This document shows, piece by piece, positions 11,161-19,697 of a DNA stretch of 64,000 bases (position 1 is its first letter; the number at the start of each line of letters is the position of its first letter). Below the pieces are notes generated by a model. The model was given only the letters and a program-made list of their open reading frames with translations, was not told the DNA's origin and did not search any database. Source of the DNA: Clytia hemisphaerica (lineage: Eukaryota; Cnidaria; Hydrozoa; Leptothecata; Clytiidae); assembly GCA_902728285.1 (NCBI GenBank), contig CACVBU010000811.1, positions 170,101 to 234,100 on the forward strand, read 5' to 3'. The position numbers and the translations under genes are program-made.

Positions 11161-11213
11161 GCCCCAGCGAGAGAGAAAATCCATAATGGTTACCGTAACT
11201 CCGAAATCGTCTA
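11161..11213 (-). repeat. Right terminal inverted repeat of the 8.4-kb element
   Basis: Reverse complement of 2794-2846. The outermost shared bases are TA at 11212-11213, after which the flank TTGATCC begins. Confidence 0.85.
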
Positions 11214-11285
11214 TTGATCCTGAATTACAATTTTAATATTTTTGCTAATGTTTTTAATATTTTTGCTAATGTTTCTCCAATAAAT

Positions 11286-12101
11286 TTGGTGGTTCCAAGA
11301 TGCACCCATGTCATAGGGCAAGAATTTTATATCGCTGAAAATCAAACGAATTCGAAACGAACGAAACATGATAACAGTGCAGAGGAAGAGGAACCTGAAA
11401 CAAAGTTGTGCAGTGTGAACAACAAAGTCAATGAGTGGTACTTAGATGATGGACTAGCAAAGTACATCAGAGACAGAAGTCGCACGTACATTGTTGACAA
11501 AACATTGGAAAATGACATTTTGGAAGATTATTCAGTCCCTGAAAACATCGATCATGAAACTAGATCAGACTTTCAACACTTTCTTACGAAAAAGGATACT
11601 CTGGCTCTAAGTTATAGCGAGAGACAAATCCATGCAAAGAATAGCTGGAACAGTGAGAGGCATCATGACCCTCTAGCCAAAATCTGGCAGAGTGTAGAGA
11701 GAACACGTGCACAGAAAGACACCGACACATCACAATATGTAGATCTTGAGGAATTAGCCCTCAACTTTCAACATGCTATGTTGCTTCTTGGACAGGCAAT
11801 AAATGCCACAAACTTCTTTAGAAGAAAATCGATCTTGACAACTTTGGGTGTCAAAAAAGTTGACATCAGATCCATGCTTCGAGAAATTTACCTCTCTGAA
11901 CTGAAGGAAAGCAAAGAACTGTTTGGAGAAAGCTTCATGAAGAGTGTAAACAAACAAGCTAAAACACTGAACAAGACGGCCAGTCAAATACTGATGCCCT
12001 CATATAATTTCAATGATGTAGGAAGAAGGAAGAATGAACCGTCCGAATTCCAATCAGCCCTATCAAAGAGGCTCTTTATCGAGACACAACTACCATGGTG
12101 A
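11286..12101 (+). CDS. DIRS gag-like protein
   Basis: The open frame starts at 11214, but coherent protein begins near 11286. An acidic linker (EEEEPETKLC) is followed by EWYLDDGLAKYIRDRS, DPLAKIWQSVERTR, ALNFQHAMLLLGQAINATNF, RRKSILTTLG and LFGESFMKSVNKQAKT. The sequence of a DPLxxIW motif, a LLGQAxN helix and a LFG motif is what I recognise as the gag of DIRS-like elements. It would form the nucleoprotein particle. The frame leaves at 12101, where the next frame (PYQRGSLSR...) takes over. Confidence 0.65.
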   Translation: MVVPRCTHVIGQEFYIAENQTNSKRTKHDNSAEEEEPETKLCSVNNKVNEWYLDDGLAKYIRDRSRTYIVDKTLENDILEDYSVPENIDHETRSDFQHFLTKKDTLALSYSERQIHAKNSWNSERHHDPLAKIWQSVERTRAQKDTDTSQYVDLEELALNFQHAMLLLGQAINATNFFRRKSILTTLGVKKVDIRSMLREIYLSELKESKELFGESFMKSVNKQAKTLNKTASQILMPSYNFNDVGRRKNEPSEFQSALSKRLFIETQLPW

Positions 12102-12109
12102 AGAGCAGA

Positions 12110-13262
12110 AATCAAATGGTACCTCAAAGGATCAACACAAGACAAGAGGTAAGATCTTCTTATCCAGCACCTCAAACAAAGGGGAGACAACAAACTCAAA
12201 AAAGTTTGTCACAGACAACAAACCGCCGGGCAAAATATCTGCCGGGAGTGACAACAGACTCTTTCTCCTCCAACATCAGGAGGAACGAAAACCACCTGAA
12301 TTTAGACTTGACAAAATATCTCCAGGGATAAAAAAACTGTCAATAACTCTAATACCTAAAAACTCTAAGGATCTTCCGCCCAGTGATAAATTCAATATCA
12401 AAATTAAAAAATGGAGACTCTAAAAGATGTGAAGGACACACTGAATCCAGAGGACTTCATGATCAAAATAGATCTCCAAGATGCATATTTCTCAATTACG
12501 TTGAATCCCAAATCCAAACAATGGGTGAGATTCAAATGGGAAAAGAGCCTGTAGTTCCAGTGCCTAATGTTTGGGTTGGGTCCAAAGATATTTACGAAGC
12601 TATTAAAAATACCCATTTCGTTATTGAGAAGAGTGCAAATCAAAATAGAAATTTACATAGACGACATTCTGATAGCAGCATCCTCACCAGAGGAGACGAT
12701 AATAGCGAAGAATACAACCATTCACCTCCTACAGAACCTTGGCTTTGCGATAAATCACAAAAAGTCGGTCTTGGAACCAACTCAAACATTGGAGTACCTA
12801 GGAATCACCATAAACAGCCAGACATGACGTTCTCCAAAGAGAAACTAGAAAAAAATAAAGGACCTATGTAAAAATCTGAGAGAAGAGAAGAGAGTGACTC
12901 TGAGGAAATTGTCCAGTGTGATAGAAAATCTAATGGCCACTGTCCCAGCCTTCACATCAGCCTCGTTACAAGTGAGATTTTTACAAAAGTGTATGGAAGC
13001 CCATTGCGGGAAAATCTCGACAGGGGGTCAGTGGGACCCGAAAGAGAGAGAGATGCACATAAACATTCTAGAATTGAAAGCAGCCTCCCTAGCAATCAGA
13101 ACCTTCACAAAAATATCTGAACAATATAACAATCCACCTACTGATAGACAACCAAGTAGCCTTAGCTAACATAATCAAAATGGGGAGACCAAAAAACTTA
13201 ACTTTACTATCAGTAACCAAAGAGATATGGTGTTACATTATTTCCGAAAGGACAACCCTTAC
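12110..13262 (+). pseudogene. DIRS reverse transcriptase and RNase H, multiple frameshifts
   Basis: RT motifs appear in alternating frames: RIFRPVINSISKLK at about 12370, then METLKDVKDTL and MIKIDLQDAYFSITLNPKSK (12410-12520), then after a stop a MFGLGPKIFTKLLK block and the catalytic YIDDILIAAS (near 12656), and FAINHKKSVLEPTQTLEYLG. RNase H follows with GGQWDPKEREMHINILELKA (13023-13085) and IRTFTKI. The YIDD box and the HINxLELKA motif are characteristic of DIRS/Ty3-like RT-RH. At least three frame changes are needed. The block ends at 13262 in the sequence CCCTTAC, where a G-rich MITE is inserted. Confidence 0.8.
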
Positions 13263-13531
13263 GGGGGGGGGGGGGTTTGTAGGGGTTCGAAATACCGTTT
13301 TCCCGTCAAAATTTTTGCTGAATCCTGGAATCCCGAAAATTGAGAAAAATAATAACACCGTCACACCGGTTTGTATAGGTTCAAATACCGGCATAATGAC
13401 AAAAAGTAAGGCCAAATACCGTCACCGTCTGATTTTGAAATACCGTTTTCCCGTCTTTTTTTCCGTCAAATCCCGTAATACCGTACTAAAAAAGGGCCAA
13501 TCCCGTCACACCCTAAAAGTACAACCCCCCC
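13263..13531. mobile_element. MITE with G-run / C-run ends inside DIRS RNase H
   Basis: Thirteen Gs (13263-13275) open the element and about ten Cs close it. CCCTTAC (13256-13262 and 13532-13538) flanks both sides, a likely target duplication, though ambiguous with the C run. Removing the block restores the RNase H frame (TTLT to AEYLPSELNKHADF). The interior repeats ATACCGTTTTCCCGTC and CCGTCACACC motifs. No gene. Confidence 0.7.
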
Positions 13532-13680
13532 CCCTTACTGCAGAATACTTACCATCAGAGCTGAACAAACATGCAGACTTCAAGTTAAGGAACTGCATGG
13601 ATTGGGGGGGGGATTGCAAGATAAATCAAACAATCTTTCAGAGACTGGCACATCTTTGGGGAAAACCAGAAATAGATTTC
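13532..13680 (+). pseudogene. DIRS RNase H continuation
   Basis: Reads AEYLPSELNKHADFKLRNCM, then QTIFQRLAHLWGKPEID. This is the usual end of the RNase H domain in DIRS elements (LPSxxNxxADxxSR, then FQ.L...GxPEIDLF). The frame is cut at 13680, inside the 11-bp sequence AAATAGATTTC that recurs at 27798-27808 as the target duplication of LINE-A. Confidence 0.7.
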
Positions 13681-13826
13681 GTCTACACCTATTTCGAAAA
13701 CAACAATCTTTTCACAAATTCCCAGTCTGGTTTCCGCAAGGGTGACTCTTGTGTGTCTCAGCTGTTATCCATAACACACAACATCCTGAATGGTTTTGAT
13801 GTTGATCCACTTCTAGATACTCGTGG
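13681..13826 (+). pseudogene. LINE-A reverse transcriptase, 5' piece
   Basis: Reads NNNLFTNSQSGFRKGDSCVS, then QLLSITHNILNGFD and LLDTRG. NSQSGFRKG is the RT motif that begins the fingers-palm region in this LINE family; the same segment is present in LINE-B at 14090-14215. It stops at ATACTCGTGG (13817-13826), which recurs at 25059-25068, where LINE-A reading resumes. Confidence 0.75.
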
Positions 13827-13869
13827 TAAAAAATAAATTTATAATAGTCAGTTATAATAATAAAAATTT

Positions 13870-15235
13870 GCGATGAATCCTTGGTTAAGCCTCTTATGAA
13901 GATCTATCAATGTTCTCTCGAGTCTTGTATTTTTCCTGATAAATGGAAGAAAGCAAACGTTGTCCCAGTATACAAAAATAAGGGGGACAAGAGCGTAGTT
14001 AAAAATTATAGACCAGTGTCTCTTTTGCCTATTCTTAGTAAAATTTATGAAAAATGCATCTTTGACTCCGTCTACAGCTATTTCGAAGAAAATCAACTCT
14101 TCACAAATTCCCAGTCGGGTTTTCGTAAAGGAGACTTTTGTTTATCTCAGCTGTTATCCATAACGCTTGATATCCTCAAAATTTTTTATGGAAACCCACC
14201 TTTAGACATCCGAGGTGTCTTTTTAGACATTTTCAAGGCCTTTGACCGAGTTTGGCACGAAGGCCTTCTTTTCAAGCTTAAGTCATATGGGGTTTCTGGC
14301 TCTCTCCTTCTTTAATCCAAAATTTTCTATTTGGAAGGTTACAGAGGGTAGTTCTTGAAGGTCAATCCTCTGAATGGACCCCGATTTCAGCAGGTGTTCC
14401 TCAGGGTTCCATTCTGGGACCCCTCTTTTCCCTGGTATATATTAACGATCTCCCCGAAGATATAATCTCCTTGATCAAAATATTTGCTGATGACTCTTCT
14501 TTATTTTCCTTGATTCTTGATCAGATTAGCTGTTCTCAAGAACTGAACAGTGGCTTGCAGAAGATAAATGAGTGGGCTCATCAATGGGAGATGTCCTTCA
14601 ACCCTGATCCTTCTAAACAGACCGTTGAAGTCTGCTTTACAAGGAGGGTAAACCTAGATCCTCCAGTAATTACATTCAACAATTTACCCATTTCGGTTCA
14701 AGATCATCAAAAACATCTTGGTCTCAAACTTGATCAAAAGTTAGCCTTTGACAAACTTGATCAAAAGTTAGCCTTTGATCGTCCAGGTAATTCCACTTTC
14801 TCTGAAAAAAATCGAATCAATTCAATACAATGCCTGTCTTGCGATAACTGGATGTTTCAGAGGGACATCTAGAGAAAAAATTTATCTTGAGCTAGGTCTT
14901 GAAAGTCTAGCAGACAGGCGACAGCCGCAGACTTATCCTTATCTATAAGATAATTAATGGCTTTGCGCCGACTTATCTTGCTAATATCTTTCCTCAGAGG
15001 GGGGAGGAGGTTGATGAAGATGAAGATGAGGATGCTGGTGGAAGACGTAGGATTAGACCTCCTTTTGTGCCACCCTTTTGTCGAACCGAACGATACCGTG
15101 CTTCCTTTTTGTATCAGTGAATGGAATAACCTGGACGAGAACATACGAAATTTTCCTTCAATCTCTCTTTTCAAAACCGCGATACTCAGATTCTTAAAAC
15201 CCAATGCCAATTCGGTTTTCAGACTTGATAACAAT
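13870..15235 (+). pseudogene. LINE-B reverse transcriptase
   Basis: Motifs in order: SLVKPLMKIYQCSLESCIFP, KANVVPVYKNKGDKSVVKNY with RPVSLLPILSKIYEK, NSQSGFRKGDFCLSQLL, FLDIFKAFDRVWHEGLLFKL, then after a frameshift at about 14313 GVPQGSILGPLFS and the catalytic FADDSSLFS (near 14485). The thumb region follows (MSFNPDPSKQTVEVCFTRR, HLGLKLDQKLAFD). A 9-codon duplication (KLDQKLAFD, 14753-14779) sits where about 60 codons are missing relative to LINE-A. Later parts (CRTERYRASF, NFPSISLFKTAILRFLKPNA) run in other frames. It ends at AGTGG (15236-15240), the BEL target site. Confidence 0.8.
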
Positions 15236-15240
15236 AGTGG

Positions 15241-15970
15241 TGTGGTGTCAGAGGAACAGGAGTCAGGGAAATAAGCCGTGTTCGGAACAACACTGTTCAG
15301 TGTATTGATGTATTGAGTGCGTGTGTGTTCAAACTGAAATATAAAATTTGAACAAAAACTAAGTCTAATGAAAAATGAAAACAAAATGGCTGACAAAGTA
15401 CATGAACTAAGTCTTATGAAAAAATGAAAACAAAATGGCTGACAAAGTACAAGAACTAAGTATCAAAGGAAGTGAATGTAAATGCTAAGTATAATTGAGA
15501 AGCAGTACACAGGGTGTGTGTGTGTTGATTAACACCAAGTGTATGAAAGAATAAAATGATTGTTAAGTAACTTGAAAAATGTATTGACTTGACATGTCTT
15601 GACTCCTTGAATGTCTCTGTTGAAGTGAAGTGCAAAACTGAAAGTGGCTATTTATACATTCTGCAGAATAGAATGTATAAAATACAGACCAGAAATAATT
15701 TATGAAAAACTAATATAAATTATGACAAAAAGTGAATTACAAATTGAATTGACACATATTAATATACAAAACACTGACCAAATGTGAATTTAACTGAAAA
15801 TATGAAATATATTCAAAATGGTAGAGAATGTGAGTAAAATGCTGACCAAACTGAAAATGGTAAACAAACATGATGAAAACAAAGGAAAACACGAAAATGA
15901 CAAACTGCAAAATGGTGAGAGTGCTGTGTGGGACTTGAGACTCACTCAATTAAGGTTAACTGCCTTAACA
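15241..15970 (-). repeat. 3' long terminal repeat of the BEL/Pao element
   Basis: A 730-bp block whose plus-strand right end (15916-15970) is repeated at 23909-23963. It has TG...CA ends in minus orientation and is bordered on the outside by the 5-bp target duplication AGTGG and on the inside by a purine-rich tract. Confidence 0.8.
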
Positions 15971-15977
15971 CTCCCCC
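15971..15977 (-). other. Polypurine tract next to the 3' LTR
   Basis: On the minus strand GGGGGAG directly precedes the LTR start TGTTAAGG, the position where plus-strand DNA synthesis is primed in LTR retrotransposons. Confidence 0.65.
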
Positions 15978-16082
15978 GACATATGAAAAATGCTATAAAA
16001 ATTTGAATTTTTTTGTTTTTGTTTTATTATATAATAAGGATTTTAATCCTTCAAGCCATACAACTGAGTTGACAAATCCATT

Positions 16083-16520
16083 TCATCTATTTCTCGAATA
16101 TACCAATGACCTAACTGATCGATGTGTTTCTCGTTTCGTTTTCTCGTTTGAATTTTGATATTCCACGGTAGCTTTTCGAACTTTCCCGTCGCGACTTTCT
16201 TCAATTTCTAGAACCATGCCATACTGATAGACAGAAGCCAGACTGGATTCTTGTTTTGTAAACAAGACAATGTCGCCAGGTTTGAGATCAATATCATTAT
16301 TGAACCATTCCGGCTGGTTCATGAGCTTTGGCACATGTGCAGTGAGCCAACATTCAAACCATGCATCAAAAATCTTTTTATTTAAGCGTAGAATTTTATC
16401 ATAATCGTTTGAAACAGCCAATGGTTCGGTGGGACTTCGATCATTGTTTCGCCCGAGTAGCAATAGGTTCGGTGTGATGAGATCTGACAGCTCAAATTCC
16501 TTGAAATTACCAACAGCCAA
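16083..16520 (-). pseudogene. BEL/Pao integrase C-terminal (DUF5641-type) domain
   Basis: 145 codons reading FELSDLITPNLLLLGRNNDRSP, then LMNQPEWF, LKPGDIVLF, YQYGMVLEIEES and KATVEYQNSNEKTKRETHRS, VRSLVY. LITPNxLLLGR, QPxW, GDIVL and the YQxG...VxY strand order are diagnostic of the domain following the integrase core in BEL/Pao Pol. It is separated from the core frame by one frame change near 16530. It probably contacts DNA during integration. Confidence 0.85.
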
Positions 16521-17177
16521 AGGGAGGTTATTGATTTAATTTGAGATTGTTGCTGCTAGTGTCTCCCAATGTAGAATAGAGAGCCGTTCTTTGCTTGATG
16601 ATTTTTCGATTGATTTGCGGATTTCTAGTATCTTCCTTTCAACACGACCATGGACATTATGTCCCCCAGCGGGACAGGTATCAAATTCTATGTTCATCTT
16701 CCAATGAAGGTGTTGTTGAAGATCGATGAAGTTGAGTTGCATTGTTTCACAACCCTTTACCAATTGACTTCCTTCATCTACCAAAAGCTTTTTGGGATAT
16801 CCAACATCACAGGCAAGTCTTGTGAATGCTTGAAGAAATGAGGTTGTATTATAGCTATCCATAACCTTGACCTTGACGGCCGTTGTGGTCGCACAGCAGA
16901 ATACAAGTAGCCAGATTTTGACTGTCGTTCGTTTATGATGTTCTGAGTATGAAAGGAACGGTCCGGCGAGATCTGTCTGTGTTGTGAAGAAGGCAGGAGC
17001 AATCTTGGGGTTGTCTTTGGAGAGCGGTCCCATTATAACATTGAACTTCTTTTTCAGTAGATAACGACAGCGAGGGCATGATGCACGTACAAGTTTCACA
17101 AGAGATCTAACTTCAAGGATGTAGCATATTTGTAGCACATAACGCCATGTACTCTCGACACCTGAATGCGTTGCTGT
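16521..17177 (-). pseudogene. BEL/Pao integrase zinc-binding and catalytic core
   Basis: From the minus-strand side the BEL part begins at 17177 with ATHSGVESTWRYVLQ, then a CPRCRYLLKK zinc knuckle half, QTDLAGPF (first catalytic Asp), LLVDEGSQLVKG (second Asp) and GRVERKILEIRKSIEK (Glu). The upstream reading frame beyond 17178 (APPKKDLRWGAAAPP) is hAT terminal sequence, not Pol. Removing the hAT block joins this to HWNHH at 23147, restoring the HHxxCC-type zinc region. All three acids of the DDE triad remain, but the gene is broken. Confidence 0.85.
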
Positions 17178-17368
17178 CAGTAGCGTGGTGGCAGGGGGGG
17201 CAGCTGCCCCCCAGCGGAGGTCTTTTTTGGGGGGCGCCAAAATCGAAAGGGGCGCCAAAAAAGAAATTTTTGCGCCCTTTTACTTTGCTGATGCATTTTA
17301 GCGCCCCTTAGCGCCCATTTTAGCGCCCCTTAATAATGTTATTCGAAAATTTTCAGCTGCAGATTTAA

Positions 17369-19495
17369 AGGAATAGTGTATTACTACAGTTGAACTCGAC
17401 AGCAAAGAAACTCGCTCATGTTTTTCCCGCAAAAAGTAAAACTACCCGAGTGAGTATTTCCCGTCAAGGGCACGAAAAAACCGAACGAGATTCTACTCTT
17501 GCTCAAAAAACGAATTAGAAGAAAATGGCGACTGGAAAATCTTTATTGAGAAAAACTGTAATGTTTACGAGATCTTTATTGATCATTTTGTGGCTGAGCA
17601 GTGTTAATATTAACTTAAATAGGTCATATTATTATTGAAATATCATTATGGAAAGTTTCAAAGCATATTTTTCAGTGATGCTCGAGATTCAGCTGGATAT
17701 GATTTTTAATGTGAAACTTTTAAGTGTCAAGCAAATAAGTAAAGCACCAAAATCATAAAGTGTTTTTATTCAACTATCTTTGTGCAAAGTTTCAATGTTT
17801 ATTTTTCTATGATGCTGAAGAGACAAGAAGATATTTAATATCAAGATTGAATTCTTTTGCTAACCAATTTATACAGAACTATCTCTTCTCTTGCTTTCAG
17901 TTAAATAACAATGTAGTCAATTTTGAACACTCAAGAGGAGAAAGAGATTTCTATTTTCTCTCGAAAGTGTGCATATGGATCTGAGAAGTGAAATGAAACT
18001 CATCAACAAGACAAGAAAGACTTGTTCATCTCTCGAAAGTGTGCATATATGGATCTGAGAAGTGAATGAAACTCATCAAGACAAGAAAGTCTTGTTCAAA
18101 GTAGATTTTCATGGTTCGTACTTCAAAATATGGGACATTTTTGTTCATCCAATGACTTGAAAAATCAACTCTGGAGACTGTAGTCTACATAACTTCAGAA
18201 TACTTCGATAGAATCATGGAACGCGGATATTATTTTCTCGATAAAAGCACTGTATCATGAGATTTTGCACGAACCAAATAAAATGAAGCGAAAAGTAACT
18301 CTACGATGAACGAAAAACTCTGGTTCTGAGCATCATATTGTAGGAATTTTATGAAATAATGTTGAGGAAGTAGCAGTAGGACACATTGATTTGATTAAAT
18401 TTAAAATCCTGTAACTATCATTGAAAATTAAGATCAAACCATCGATCAAGGGACTTTGTCTTCTTGTGCTTCTGGCATGGTTCGACTCTGAAGCTACATA
18501 TCTCTGCATTCTTTTTGAAAGTCCTCGTACATGCTATGATTTGGGAACAGTTGAACATATTTTTCATGTACCAGTTTGTTTCGTTATGGATGGAGCTGTA
18601 TTTTTTACAGTGGTATGGATATGCTGCTGTAAGAAGAACTGTTTACATTTTATTTACGTTGTTAACTTGAGTGAATGTGGAATATTGTGACTGGTGTTGT
18701 ATGAAGTGACGATAAATACATATACTCAATGATAAAATTTTAAGATATTAAAACATTTTCTGCTAAAAAAAGGAAGTATTTTTTCACCAACAGTTTTGAT
18801 AAAATTTTATTTTCTAGGTAACTTTTTCCCTATGAAGTGCTACTGTGTGAAAAATTCTGAGGGTGCTTTAATTGAGAATTATTTTTTTGAATGGAAAGAA
18901 ATATTTTGGAAGGCAACTTCAAAGAGGAGGTCATATTATTATTCAAATACTTTTGCATCACTCTTGATAAAAGTGAAGCCATAAAGAATTTGTAAATACT
19001 TATATAGTTTTCAAAATCCAAATGTATATACAGGAATTTTGTAATGTGATGTTATTTTTTTCAAAAAATGTTTTATGCATTATTTACTATTTGTTATTTT
19101 GTTCATCTGCTCTTGATGAAACACAAAGAACACAGGAAAACAAAAAAGAACTGTTTATATCTTCTCATCTCACAATCTCTTTGTGTATAGAAAAACTCTT
19201 GTGTAGTATTTACATTTGTGAATCAATTTTGGCATAGCAAAACAGAAAATTTCCTTCATATAAGTATGATACAAGACAGAAGAAATTACACGAAAGATTT
19301 TTCATTCCCCTCCCAACTTCGAACTTTTTTATGTCGCAAAGTATTTTTCGGTTTGTTTAGATTACGAAAACGAAAGTGAAAATCCCGTTCGACCAATCAA
19401 ATTGTAAACTTTTATCGCGCTCGACCAATCAAATTCCAGACACGTGACCATAATATTTTGATTTGCGTAGCAATACACTATTCCTTTAACATCAT
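17369..19495. mobile_element. 2.1-kb TTAA-inserting DNA element, copy 1
   Basis: TTAA flanks both ends (17365-17368; 19496-19499), with TIRs AGGAATAGTGTATT. Most of the interior is nearly identical to 56362-58290. Near the right end two CGACCAATCAAATT boxes lie about 40 bp apart. No protein I can recognise; the longest shared frame (17760-17984, 74 codons) changes length between copies and is probably not a gene. The TTAA target with AGG start suggests a Kolobok- or piggyBac-type non-autonomous element. Copy 1 also has a local duplication of CTCTCGAAAGTGTGCATAT (17960-18065). Confidence 0.8.
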
Positions 19496-19697
19496 AACAT
19501 ATGAAATTATAATCTTGTTATTATCTTGTGTTACAATGTTGATTTAAGACTATTCTGAAAGTGAGTTTCCAAGACATAAAAAGTATCATTGAAAAAATGA
19601 AAAATTATATAGTGTATCATATGCACACAGTAAAAATAGAGTCAGTAGAAAAGAGATAGCCAAGGAGAAAGCTGATGAAAAGTATCAAAAGTTAAAG

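Larger units (their letters stand above)
2794..11213. mobile_element. 8.4-kb ISL2EU-like DNA transposon with THAP-DDE transposase and YqaJ nuclease genes
   Basis: Near-perfect inverted repeats lie at 2794-2846 and 11161-11213 (51 of 53 positions match by eye; outer bases TAGACGATTTCGG, inner CTCTCTCGCTGGGGC). A TA or AT dinucleotide flanks both ends, consistent with a 2-bp target duplication. Inside are two convergent genes. On the plus strand (3422-5710) is a SAP/SWIM/YqaJ/PHD protein; on the minus strand (10296-8900) is a THAP plus DDE_4-type transposase. As I recall, ISL2EU elements of animals pair such a transposase with a YqaJ-type nuclease, so I favour that superfamily; I could not verify this. 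Both genes carry lesions, so this copy is probably dead. The interior 5711-8899 carries further repeats. Confidence 0.75.

Noticed and set aside
17760-17984. 74-codon frame conserved in both TTAA elements
   Set aside because: Conservation reflects the whole DNA element; an in-frame length change and lack of any domain argue against a protein, though a small peptide cannot be excluded.
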